Assembly (NCBI GenBank): GCA_029778515.1
Contig: JAKOQD010000042.1
Coordinates: 1-7,379, forward strand
Direction: 5' to 3'
Source of the DNA: Actinomycetes bacterium
GTDB taxonomy: Bacteria > Actinomycetota > Actinomycetes > Propionibacteriales > Propionibacteriaceae
Length of the DNA stretch: 7,379 nucleotides
The stretch's first letter is position 1; each line of letters begins with the position of its first letter. Shown here piece after piece: positions 1 to 7,081 of the stretch. Below the pieces are notes generated by a model. It was not told the DNA's origin. It saw only the letters and a list, made by a program, of their open reading frames with translations, and ran no database searches. The position numbers and the translations under genes were made by a program.

Positions 1-2
1 CG

Positions 3-2375
3 TTCCCAGCGGTCTCTGAACGCGTCCGTGACCTGGTCGCGTGCATGACCCTGCCGGAGAAGCTGGCCCAGATCGTCGGCTATTGGCTCGACCAGGGCGG
101 CAACGTGGTCGCGCCGATGCAGGGCGAACTGGGTAAGGCCGGAGCGACCGGCGAGCTCGCCGCCGTCACCGCGGACGGGATCGGCCACTACACCCGGGTC
201 TACGGCACGCGTCCGGTCGAGCCGGCTGCACGCGCCGCCTGGCTGTGGGACGAGCAGCGACGATTGCAGCGCGAGACCCGGCTTGGCATCCCGGCGCTGG
301 TGCACGAGGAGTGCCTGACCGGGCTGGCCGCCTGGCAGGCCACCACGTTCCCGACACCGCTGGCCTGGGGGGCGTCCTTCGACCCGGAACTGGTGCAACA
401 GGCAGCGGCGGCGATCGGTGAGTCGATGCGTTCGCTGGGCGTGCACCAGGGCTTGGCCCCGGTACTGGACGTGATCCGCGACCCGCGCTGGGGTCGGGTG
501 GACGAGTGCATCGGCGAGGACCCCTACCTGGTCGGGACGGTCGGGACGGCCTACGTCCGCGGCCTGCAGTCGGCCGGGATGCACGCCACGCTCAAGCACT
601 TCCTGGGCTACTCCGCCTCCATCGCCGGACGCAACCACGCTCCCGTCCACGTCGGGCCGCGGGAACTGGCTGATGTCTTCCTGCCGCCGTTCGAGATGGC
701 GATCCTGGACGGCGCGGCCGCTTCGGTGATGAACTCCTACACCGACATCGACGGCATTCCGGTAGCCGCCAACCCCGACCTGCTCACCGAAGTGCTGCGC
801 GAGCGGCTGGGCTTCACCGGGGTCGTGGTCAGCGACTACTTCGCGGTGGCCTTCCTGCAGGTGATGCACGCGGTGGCCGCGGATCGCGGCGAGGCGGCGG
901 CGCTTGCCTTGATCGCGGGCATCGACGTCGAACTGCCCTCCGGCGACGCTTATCTGGAGCCCTTGGCTGAGATGGTGCGCACCGGTGCGCTGGATGAGGC
1001 CTACGTCGATCGCGCGGTGTTGCGGACGCTGGCCCAGAAGGAGGCGCTCGGCCTCCTCGAGCCGGACGCGTTCGCCGAGGATGCGCCGGCGGCGATCGAC
1101 CTCGATCCGCCGGAGCACCAGGCGCTGGCCCGGAAACTGGCCGAGCATTCGATCATCCTGCTGAGCAATGACGGCGTGTTGCCGCTGGGCGGGGCGAAGC
1201 TCGGCTGCGTCGCGGTGATCGGACCGAACGCCAACCGGCCGGAGGCGCTGCAGGGCTGCTACTCGTTCGCCAACCATGTGCTGGCGCACTTCCCGGAGTA
1301 CCCGATCGGGATCGAGATTCCCACGGTGTTCGAAGCCCTGCAAGCGACCCTTGCGACAGACATCACCATGGTGCCCGGCTGCGCGGTCGAAGGCGTCGAC
1401 ACCAGCGGAATCGCCGCAGCGGTCGCGACCGCGACCGACGCCGACGTCGCGATCGTGGTCGTGGGTGACCAGGCGGGGCTGTTCGGCCGCGGCACCGTGG
1501 GCGAGGGCAACGACACCGACAGCCTGGACCTGCCCGGGGTGCAGCGCGAGTTGGTCGAGGCGGTCGTGGCCACCGGCACCCCGGTGGTGCTGGTGCTGCT
1601 GACCGGACGGCCCTACGCGATCGGCTGGGCGCTGGACGGCCCGGGGCCGCGTCCGGCGGCCGTGGTCCAGGCGTTCTTCCCCGGCGAAGGCGGTGGCCTG
1701 GCGATCGCGGACGTGCTGACCGGCGCGGTCAATCCGTCCGGACGGCTGCCGGTGAGCCTGCCGCGCTCGTCCGGTGCGCAGCCGTACTCCTACCTGCAAC
1801 CGATTCTCGGCGGACCGTCCGAGGTGACCGCGACCGATCCGACGCCGTTGCGTCCGTTCGGCTTCGGGCTGACTTACACCACGTTCGACTACACCGACCT
1901 GGTGGTGGACCCGGCTGTTGCCGCGGGCGGCAACTTCACCGCGGCGGTCACCGTGACCAACACCGGGCGGGTCGTCGGGGCCGAAGTCGTCCAGCTCTAC
2001 GGACGGGACGTGCGCGCTTCGGTGGTGCGTCCGGTGGTGCAACTGCTCGGCTACGCCCGGGTGGAGCTGGCGGCGGGGGAGAGCCGACGGGTGACCTTCG
2101 ACGTGCCGACCACGCGCTTCGCCTTCTCCGACCGGCGGCTGGTGCGGGTCGTGGAGCCTGGCGAGGTCGAGGTTTGGGTGGCGTCGCACGCGGCCGCGTC
2201 CGAGCTGGTGCAGAGCGTTGGCGACACCAACGGCTCGATTCCGAGCAGCGACCGGCGAGCGTCGGCGGTGCCGGGAACGGCCACTTCGAGGGCGAGCCTG
2301 GCGTTCACCGGCGAGGTGCACGAGGTGACGGTCGCCGATCGTCGCGTGGTCGGAGTCCGGGTCGACGTGGCATGA
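3..2375 (+). CDS. Glycoside hydrolase family 3 beta-xylosidase/beta-glucosidase, 5' partial
   Basis: Retaining exo-glycosidase that removes a sugar from the non-reducing end of beta-linked oligosaccharides. Linkage to GH43 favours beta-xylosidase. The first ATG in the window (45) is probably internal: the frame is open to the left edge, and the residues before that ATG (VRDLVAC) continue the usual GH3 N-terminal block that precedes MTLPEKLAQ. The true start therefore lies upstream. Counting from that Met, visible GH3 landmarks are DPRWGRVDECIGEDPY (146-161), the KH pair (184-185), RNHAP (196-200), the nucleophile in VVSDYFAV (Asp264), and GRGTVGEGND, where Glu487 is the likely acid/base. Order is TIM-like barrel (to about 330), alpha/beta sandwich (about 365-590) and fibronectin-III-like domain (about 635-720). 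No signal peptide is seen, but the true N-terminus is missing. The TGA stop overlaps the GH43 start. Family is certain, substrate is inferred. Confidence 0.95.
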   Translation, partial: FPAVSERVRDLVACMTLPEKLAQIVGYWLDQGGNVVAPMQGELGKAGATGELAAVTADGIGHYTRVYGTRPVEPAARAAWLWDEQRRLQRETRLGIPALVHEECLTGLAAWQATTFPTPLAWGASFDPELVQQAAAAIGESMRSLGVHQGLAPVLDVIRDPRWGRVDECIGEDPYLVGTVGTAYVRGLQSAGMHATLKHFLGYSASIAGRNHAPVHVGPRELADVFLPPFEMAILDGAAASVMNSYTDIDGIPVAANPDLLTEVLRERLGFTGVVVSDYFAVAFLQVMHAVAADRGEAAALALIAGIDVELPSGDAYLEPLAEMVRTGALDEAYVDRAVLRTLAQKEALGLLEPDAFAEDAPAAIDLDPPEHQALARKLAEHSIILLSNDGVLPLGGAKLGCVAVIGPNANRPEALQGCYSFANHVLAHFPEYPIGIEIPTVFEALQATLATDITMVPGCAVEGVDTSGIAAAVATATDADVAIVVVGDQAGLFGRGTVGEGNDTDSLDLPGVQRELVEAVVATGTPVVLVLLTGRPYAIGWALDGPGPRPAAVVQAFFPGEGGGLAIADVLTGAVNPSGRLPVSLPRSSGAQPYSYLQPILGGPSEVTATDPTPLRPFGFGLTYTTFDYTDLVVDPAVAAGGNFTAAVTVTNTGRVVGAEVVQLYGRDVRASVVRPVVQLLGYARVELAAGESRRVTFDVPTTRFAFSDRRLVRVVEPGEVEVWVASHAAASELVQSVGDTNGSIPSSDRRASAVPGTATSRASLAFTGEVHEVTVADRRVVGVRVDVA

Positions 2376-3931
2376 CCCGAGTCGACAACCCGATCCTGCC
2401 CGGCTGTCACCCGGACCCGTCCATCTGCCGGGTGGACGGGACGTACTACCTGGTCACGTCCACTTTCGAGTACTTCCCAGGGTTGCCGATCTTCGCCAGC
2501 ACCGACCTCGCCCACTGGGAGCTGATCGGTCACGTGGTGACCCGACCTGAGCAGCTCGACTATGCCGGGATCGCCTCTTCGGGTGGACTGTACGCGCCCA
2601 CGCTGCGCCATCACGACGGTCGATACTGGGTGGTCTGCACCCTGGTCGACCAACAGGATGCCAGCCGCGGCGGCAACTTCCTGATGACCGCGACCAACCC
2701 CGCCGGTCCCTGGTCGGACCCGGTCTGGCTGGACGCGGCCGGCATCGACCCGTCGGTGTTCTTCGACGACGACGGCCGGGTCTGGCTGCACGGGACCCGG
2801 CTGGCCGCCGAGCCCGAATGGCACGATCAGACCGAGGTCTGGGTGCGCGAGTTCGACCCGGTCACGATGGCGCTGGTCGGCCCGGAAACCGTGATCTGGA
2901 CGGGCGCCGTGCGCGGCGCCGTCTGGGCGGAAGGGCCACACCTGTACCGAGTGGACGGCACGTACTACCTGCTCGCGGCCGAGGGCGGAACCGAGTTCCA
3001 CCACGCGGTTTCGGTGGCTCGCGCGGACGCGGTCACCGGGCCCTTTGTGGGCAACCCGGCCAACCCCGTGTTCACCCACCGCCACCTCGGCCGTGAGGTC
3101 GACGTGGTCGGAGCGGGCCACGCCGATCTGGTGCAGGCACCCGATGGCAGCTGGTGGGCAGTGCTGCTGGCGATGCGGCCCTACGGCGGCTACCACTACA
3201 ACCTCGGCCGGGAGACGTTCCTGGTGCCGGTCACCTGGCAGGACGGTTGGCCGGTGTTCGCGCCTGGCGTGGGCCGCATCCCGGCCCAGGTGGAGTTGCC
3301 CACCGCTGCGGCAGTCCCGCTCAGTCCCGAGCAGGGCGGCGCGTCCGGTGTGGTGCTGCCGGACGATCCACGCTGGACGTCACTGCGTGGCCCGGCCAGC
3401 GCTTTCGCCGAGCCGGACGGGGACGGCTGGCGGCTGCGACTGCGCCCGACCACGCTCGCCGAACCCGGCACCCCGGCGTTTCTCGGCGTCCGCCAGCAGC
3501 ACCGCAACCTGAACCTGCGGGTCACGCTGCACGCACCGCTGAGCGCCGGCGAAGAGGCCGGCATCGTGGTGCGCCAGTCTGAGCTGGACCACGTCCGGCT
3601 CTTCCTTCGCCCGGATACCGATCGGCACGGGATTGTTCAGGCGGTCCACCGTCGCGGCGGGGTCGAGACTGTGCTCGGTGAGTGGGCCACGGCGGCTCCG
3701 GTGGGCGGCCGGCTGGTATTGACAGTCGAGATACGCAACCAGGCGTACGCCCTGGTCGCCCAGCTCGACGCTGGCCCCAAGACCCGGCTTGGCGTGGTCG
3801 ACGGCAGCCAGCTCGACAGCGTCGCCACCGGTGGGTTCCTCGGCCTCTGGCTGGGCGTCTACGGCACCAGCAACGGTGCCGAGTCCACAACGACGGTAGC
3901 GGTCGATTCGGTCGAGTATCTGCCCGACTAG
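2372..3931 (+). CDS. Glycoside hydrolase family 43 beta-xylosidase / alpha-L-arabinofuranosidase
   Basis: A 519-residue inverting glycosidase, probably releasing xylose or arabinose from (arabino)xylo-oligosaccharides in the cytoplasm. The start is the ATG at 2372, which overlaps the GH3 stop as ATGA. GH43 homology begins at once (NPILPGCHPDPS, residues 6-17), and the open frame further upstream is only GH3 read out of frame. The three GH43 catalytic acids are visible: Asp15 (general base, HPDPS), Asp126 (pKa modulator, GIDPS) and Glu187 (general acid, WAEGPH). His250 (GAGHADLV) and NLGRETF (277-283) also match the family. The five-bladed propeller spans about 1-305. A C-terminal beta-sandwich (about 320-519) of the GH43 C2/DUF1349-like type carries FLGVRQQH and GEEAGIVVRQ. 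This architecture and length match the XynB-type beta-xylosidases (GH43 subfamilies 11/12). No signal peptide. Xylosidase versus arabinofuranosidase cannot be settled by eye. Confidence 0.95.
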   Translation: MTRVDNPILPGCHPDPSICRVDGTYYLVTSTFEYFPGLPIFASTDLAHWELIGHVVTRPEQLDYAGIASSGGLYAPTLRHHDGRYWVVCTLVDQQDASRGGNFLMTATNPAGPWSDPVWLDAAGIDPSVFFDDDGRVWLHGTRLAAEPEWHDQTEVWVREFDPVTMALVGPETVIWTGAVRGAVWAEGPHLYRVDGTYYLLAAEGGTEFHHAVSVARADAVTGPFVGNPANPVFTHRHLGREVDVVGAGHADLVQAPDGSWWAVLLAMRPYGGYHYNLGRETFLVPVTWQDGWPVFAPGVGRIPAQVELPTAAAVPLSPEQGGASGVVLPDDPRWTSLRGPASAFAEPDGDGWRLRLRPTTLAEPGTPAFLGVRQQHRNLNLRVTLHAPLSAGEEAGIVVRQSELDHVRLFLRPDTDRHGIVQAVHRRGGVETVLGEWATAAPVGGRLVLTVEIRNQAYALVAQLDAGPKTRLGVVDGSQLDSVATGGFLGLWLGVYGTSNGAESTTTVAVDSVEYLPD

Positions 3932-3941
3932 GCTCGTCCGC

Positions 3942-4331
3942 GTGGAACGCATTCTCGGGTTGTTGCTGGTGCTCACGCTGAGCGGTTGTTCGTTGCTCGG
4001 CAGTTCGAGCTGGGATCAGGTGAAAGTGGCGTTCAGCGGCGCGGACAAAGGTGACTACACCCTCGTGGTCACGCCCAAGCAGGCCATCTACACCATCGAC
4101 GGCAAGGCGACGTCCGAAGACCTCCCGGAGGGCGCCTGGACCGCGTTGGCCACGGGTGTCGCCGCGCTCGGTGCCCGCACCAGCAAGGAGTGCGATGGCC
4201 AGCGCCTGAAGATCCAGGCGTTGTCCGGCGGCGACGTGTTGCAGACCTTCGAGGCGACCAGTTGCGACGGCGGTGAAGCTCTGGAGCAGGCGAAGGGCGT
4301 GCTCGACCAACTCATCGCGCAGCTTCGCTGA
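3942..4331 (+). CDS. Small putative lipoprotein, function unknown
   Basis: I do not recognise a family for this 129-residue protein. It starts with GTG at 3942, 10 bases after the GH43 stop. No clear Shine-Dalgarno sequence precedes it, so it may depend on translational coupling. The N-terminus is a very short lipoprotein signal: one Arg at position 3, a Leu-rich core, then the lipobox LSGC with the lipidated Cys at 16. The mature part (about 113 residues) has a likely small alternating-strand region (DYTLVVTPKQAIYTIDG, 38-54), and two further cysteines, Cys84 and Cys108, that could form a disulfide outside the membrane. It ends in a predicted helix. It lies inside the sugar operon between two enzymes that look cytoplasmic, so a cell-surface role is odd there. 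Substrate binding for an importer encoded elsewhere is unlikely at this size. Coding status is supported by the spacing and the clean signal; function is open. Confidence 0.8.
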   Translation: MERILGLLLVLTLSGCSLLGSSSWDQVKVAFSGADKGDYTLVVTPKQAIYTIDGKATSEDLPEGAWTALATGVAALGARTSKECDGQRLKIQALSGGDVLQTFEATSCDGGEALEQAKGVLDQLIAQLR

Positions 4332-4336
4332 GGGGG
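4330..4336 (+). promoter_or_regulatory. Ribosome binding site that fixes the nucleoside hydrolase start
   Basis: The purine run GAGGGGG lies 5 bases before the ATG at 4342 and overlaps the TGA stop of the lipoprotein gene. It selects this ATG over the in-frame upstream region, which is lipoprotein coding sequence read in another frame. Confidence 0.7.
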
Positions 4337-4341
4337 CTGGC

Positions 4342-5313
4342 ATGGGCATTCCGCTGATCATCGACACCGACACCGCGCAGGACGACTGCGTCACGATCCT
4401 GCTGGCGCTGCTCGACCCGGCCGCCGACCTGCGCGCGATCACCATGGTCGCCGGCAACGTGGGCTTCGAGCAGCAGGTGGCCAACGCCCACCTCACCCTG
4501 AACGTGGCCGGCAAGCTCGGCCAGGTGCCCGTCCACCTCGGCTGTCGGCAGCCGATGCTGCGTCAGTGGGAGTCGGCCGAGGATGTGCACGGCGACGGTT
4601 CGGGTGGTCTCTCGATGGACCTTGCCGCGGTTACCACCGAGCCCGAGCACGCGGTGGACGCGTTGCTTCGGCTCACGTCCGAGTCGCCGGGGGAGTTGAG
4701 CATCATCGCGATCGGTCCGCTGACCAACCTGGCCACCGCGGTGGTGATGGACCCGGGCTTCGCCAAGCGGGTGAAGAGCCTCTACATCATGGGTGGCTCG
4801 AACAACGGCCGCGGCAACATCACGGCCAGCGCCGAATTCAACTTCTACGTCGACCCGGAGGCTGCCCAGATCGTGCTGGACGCGGGCTTCCGCGACCTGC
4901 TGATCCTGCCTTGGGACCCGGTAACGCTGCGCGACGCGACCATCGATCGGGCCGGCTACGACCGACTCTGCGCGCTCGGGACGCCGCTGGCGCGCTTCTT
5001 CAGGCGCATGTGCGACGCGACGATCGACTACGACGAGTCGGTGGGGGTGAACGGGTCGACCCATCCGGATTCGCTGACGCTCGCGGTGCTGCTTCACCCG
5101 GAACTGATCCTTGCCGAAGCGCCCTACCGGGTGGACGTGGAGACCCGTTCGGAACTCACCCGCGGCTATTCGGCCATGGCGTGGGAGAAGTTCGACCTGG
5201 TGCCCAATGCCCGGGTGGTCGAGGCGATCGACACTGCGGCGTTCTTCGGCCGGCTGGCCGACCTGCTGCGCACCGAGACGGTGCCCGACCTGCCGATAGC
5301 CGGGATCGACTAG
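4342..5313 (+). CDS. Inosine/uridine-preferring nucleoside hydrolase family protein
   Basis: A 323-residue member of the Ca2+-dependent nucleoside hydrolase family, which splits the N-glycosidic bond of ribonucleosides to base and ribose. Length is normal. The N-terminal metal motif reads DTDTAQDD (8-15) in place of the textbook DTDPGxDD; the metal-binding aspartates Asp8, Asp10, Asp14 and Asp15 are kept. Other family marks are HGDGSGG (83-89), IGPLTNLA (124-131), IMGGS (149-153), AEFNFYVDPEAA (164-175), and His241-Pro-Asp243 near the C-terminus, the position of the active-site His and last Ca2+ ligand. No signal peptide, so cytoplasmic. The start is set by a strong ribosome binding site. As last gene of the operon it could supply ribose alongside the xylose/arabinose released by the glycosidases. 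Base preference cannot be read from the sequence. Its TAG stop shares CTAG with the convergent HAD gene. Confidence 0.93.
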   Translation: MGIPLIIDTDTAQDDCVTILLALLDPAADLRAITMVAGNVGFEQQVANAHLTLNVAGKLGQVPVHLGCRQPMLRQWESAEDVHGDGSGGLSMDLAAVTTEPEHAVDALLRLTSESPGELSIIAIGPLTNLATAVVMDPGFAKRVKSLYIMGGSNNGRGNITASAEFNFYVDPEAAQIVLDAGFRDLLILPWDPVTLRDATIDRAGYDRLCALGTPLARFFRRMCDATIDYDESVGVNGSTHPDSLTLAVLLHPELILAEAPYRVDVETRSELTRGYSAMAWEKFDLVPNARVVEAIDTAAFFGRLADLLRTETVPDLPIAGID

Positions 5314-5326
5314 AGGTCGAGCAGGT
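5288..5326. terminator. Bulged inverted repeat over the convergent stop codons, possible bidirectional terminator
   Basis: ACCTGC (5288-5293) pairs with GCAGGT (5321-5326), and inside it TCGAC (5306-5310) pairs with GTCGA (5316-5320) around a 5-base loop, TAGAG. The left arm carries a 12-base bulge while the right arm is continuous. The structure covers both stop codons and can form in RNA from either strand. No T-run follows, so it is not a classical intrinsic terminator; U-poor terminators are common in actinobacteria. The repeats are seen directly, the role is inferred. Confidence 0.3.
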
Positions 5327-6152
5327 GGTTCAGGGTGGCGACCACACCCATCGCCACGTTGGACGGCGCGATGTAGGCGGCGGTGTCGAACACGTCCGGA
5401 TGCGAGTTGGCCATGGCGAAGGAGTGCTCGGCTTGGGCGAGCATCTCCAGATCGTTGAGGTAGTCGCCGAAGGCCACGGTCTGCGCCCGGGTGACGCCCA
5501 GCGCCTCCTGTAGCCGGGCGAGCGCGACGCCCTTGTTGACGCCGACGCTCATCACGTCTACCCAGTGGGTGGTCGCAACGACCACCTGGGCATCCGGGCA
5601 CAGTCCGGCGATCTTGTCGGCGACCTCGTGCGGATCCCCAAAGACGTAGATGGAGAGCTTGAGGGCGTTGGTGGTGTGCGCGAGCAGGTCGTCGGTAGCG
5701 GTGAGGTTGGCGTAGTAGTGCCCGGCTGCTTCGGTGAAGCGGCGGTCGGCGCGCTCGGCGTAGGACAGTTCCTTGCCGGACACGACCAGGCCCAGGTCAA
5801 CGCGTCCGCTGGCCTTCAGTTCGCGGACGCCGCGAACCACGGCGGCGACCGTTTCCGGCGCCAGATAGCTGGTGATCACGTCGACGCCGTGATGGACGAC
5901 GTAGGTGCCGTTGTCGGCGATGTAGGCGTCGATCTCGTCCGCCACGGACGCGAACGCGTGCAGCAGCGAAGCGTAGGGGCGTCCGCTGGCGGGAGCGAAC
6001 ACGATGCCGCGTTCGCGTAGCCGGTGCAGCACGCCGGCCAGTTCGGCTGGGACGGCGCCGGCCGCGTCCAGCAGGGTGCCGTCCAGGTCCGCTGCCACCA
6101 GGCGGACGTCGATCGGGTGTTCGGGAAGGATCGGATCGGGAAGGACGCTCAC
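5310..6152 (-). CDS. HAD superfamily hydrolase, class IIB (Cof-type) phosphatase
   Basis: A 280-residue HAD-IIB phosphatase, likely acting on sugar phosphates or related phosphometabolites in the cytoplasm. I chose the GTG at 6152: the frame further upstream is antisense-like or out of frame with the propeller relic and shows no HAD homology. All four HAD motifs are present: DLDGT with nucleophile Asp22 and Asp24; ASGRPY with Ser56; Lys207 in GVNKG; and FGDYLND with Asp230 and Asp234. A C2-type cap lies between motifs II and III (about 85-200). The end, AMANSHPDVFDTAAYIAPSN, has the Cof-family pattern. About 15 residues precede the first strand, slightly more than typical, so translation could begin later. 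No Shine-Dalgarno sequence is visible before the GTG. It is transcribed toward the glycosidase operon. The specific substrate is unknown, though sugar phosphate would fit the neighbourhood. Confidence 0.93.
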   Translation of the reverse strand: MSVLPDPILPEHPIDVRLVAADLDGTLLDAAGAVPAELAGVLHRLRERGIVFAPASGRPYASLLHAFASVADEIDAYIADNGTYVVHHGVDVITSYLAPETVAAVVRGVRELKASGRVDLGLVVSGKELSYAERADRRFTEAAGHYYANLTATDDLLAHTTNALKLSIYVFGDPHEVADKIAGLCPDAQVVVATTHWVDVMSVGVNKGVALARLQEALGVTRAQTVAFGDYLNDLEMLAQAEHSFAMANSHPDVFDTAAYIAPSNVAMGVVATLNHLLDL

Positions 6153-6158
6153 CGCTCG

Positions 6159-6188
6159 ACTGTAAACCCGGCCGATGCCAGTGCCTAA
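6159..6188 (-). promoter_or_regulatory. Candidate promoter for the HAD gene, possibly leaderless
   Basis: On the minus strand a TACAGT hexamer (plus-strand 6159-6164) fits the actinobacterial TANNNT -10 pattern and ends 6 bases before the GTG start. A weak -35-like TTAGGC (6183-6188) lies 18 bases further upstream, overlapping the TAG that ends the propeller relic. That spacing would start transcription at or next to the GTG, giving a leaderless mRNA, consistent with the missing ribosome binding site. Confidence 0.35.
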
Positions 6189-6742
6189 CCGAGGCTGACG
6201 GGCACCAGGCGGTCGGAATCCGGATACGCGACGTAGGCGATCCGGTTGCCCGCGTCGGCGCAGAGGACGCCGCCGCCTTTCTCTACCTCGATCGTTCGGG
6301 CCGTCCCGGTGAGCAGGTTCTGCTCGTAGATGCCGTAGTCGTGCAGGAGCTAGAGCCGCTGCCGCTTGGTGTCGATGGTCAGTTCCCGTCCGGGCCGCAG
6401 GGCGAGAGTGTCCTGCCGCTTCAGGGTGGTCGACCGGAGCAGGGCGACTTGGCCCCACTCATCGAGGGCGTACAGCAGGCCGGCGGCGGGATCGGTGGCC
6501 AGCGCCGCGAAGTGCCCGGACGGATAGGTGCCGACGCGTTTGTTGGTCCGGGTGTCGTAGGCCAACAGCGACTCGTCGTCGCCGCTGCTGGCGACGAACA
6601 GACGATGGTGCTTGGTGTCGATCGCCAGATCCACCGGGTCCTTCCCGGCGTCCATCTCGGCCACCGTGTCGCCTGGCGCAACCTGGATGTCGCATGGCGA
6701 GCAGAGTGCAGTTCCGTTGCTGAACGCTGCGAAGGTCCGCAG
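6185..6742 (-). pseudogene. Beta-propeller (YVTN/YncE-like) protein remnant, 5'-truncated with an in-frame TAG
   Basis: This reading frame shows repeated propeller blades of about 40 residues: DLAIDTKHHRLFVASS, then AALATDPAAGLLYALDEWG, then ELTIDTKRQRL, a TAG (6350-6352), and directly after it in the same frame LLHDYGIYEQNLLTGT and GGGVLCADAGNRIAYVAYP, ending at the TAG at 6185. Aligning blades puts the internal TAG at the hydrophobic strand position filled by Phe in RLFVAS, so it looks like a point nonsense mutation, perhaps from TAC or TGG. The 5' side is also damaged: only about four blades remain where propellers of this kind normally have seven, no signal peptide or convincing start exists, and the frame opens right after the stop of the RHH gene. 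The piece from GTG 6664 to the internal TAG (104 codons) could be called a hypothetical protein, but is best read as part of this relic. Original function unknown. Confidence 0.75.
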
Positions 6743-7081
6743 CTAGGAGGCGCGGGATTCACCGTGGCGGGCCAGGTACTCAGTGAGCGCCTCACGGACG
6801 AGGTCCGACTGGCGCCGTCCGGACTCCTCCGCCAGGTGCTCGAGTTGTTCCTTGGTGACCTGTGACACGCGAAGGTTCAGCACGGGCGAGTGGGCCCCGG
6901 GTGCGGTGAGGGAGGGCCGTCCGCCACGCCGCTCGAGACGATCGGCGATCTCCTTCGCGCGTGCTTCTGTCAGCGGCTCGCCGCCGACGACGAACTCCTC
7001 GGTGTCGAGGTCGATGTCACGGATTGTGACGTCAGGCCCGAAACCAGAGCGGAAACGCTCGGGTCGCTGCTGCTCGGTCAT
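6743..7081 (-). CDS. Ribbon-helix-helix (CopG-like) protein, probable antitoxin
   Basis: A 112-residue protein with a C-terminal ribbon-helix-helix DNA-binding fold: strand SPVLNLRVS (65-73), helix A TKEQLEHLAEESG (76-88), and helix B QSDLVREALTEYLARH (91-106). RHH proteins dimerise through the strands and bind operator DNA; as antitoxins they usually repress their own operon. The N-terminal half is a separate segment: an acidic stretch (IRDIDLDTEEFVV, 20-32) and a charged helix (LTEARAKEIADRLERR, 37-52), then a GRPSL linker (54-58). This segment is a candidate toxin-binding arm. The ATG overlaps the stop of the upstream small gene as ATGA and has a good GGAGGA ribosome binding site, so translation of the two is coupled. 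RHH class is clear; the antitoxin role is inferred from gene arrangement. A plain transcriptional regulator is the alternative. Confidence 0.87.
   Translation of the reverse strand: MTEQQRPERFRSGFGPDVTIRDIDLDTEEFVVGGEPLTEARAKEIADRLERRGGRPSLTAPGAHSPVLNLRVSQVTKEQLEHLAEESGRRQSDLVREALTEYLARHGESRAS

Noticed and set aside
2174..2371. Earlier start for the GH43 protein, adding 66 residues
   Set aside because: These codons are the GH3 C-terminal region read in a different frame; their translation is Arg/Gly-rich and GH43 homology begins only after the ATG at 2372.
2051..3196. Long minus-strand open frame (381 codons) opposite GH3/GH43
   Set aside because: It is antisense to two well-supported enzymes with intact catalytic motifs, its translation is low-complexity and rich in Arg, Val, Gly and His, and it shows no domain. 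Open antisense frames are expected in high-GC DNA.
4312..5601. Minus-strand open frame of 429 codons across the nucleoside hydrolase and HAD 3' ends
   Set aside because: It runs antisense to the nucleoside hydrolase and out of frame through the HAD gene; its composition is Arg/Gly/His-rich with no motif.
6153..6458. Upstream extension of the HAD reading frame by about 100 codons
   Set aside because: This stretch is the propeller relic read in another frame. HAD homology begins only near residue 17 after the GTG at 6152.
6185..7081. Amber readthrough joining the RHH protein to the propeller (one frame broken only by TAGs at 6743 and 6350)
   Set aside because: TAG is used as the ordinary stop of GH43, the nucleoside hydrolase and the HAD gene in the same window, there is no sign of suppression, and the propeller also lacks its N-terminal blades. 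Decay explains the data better.
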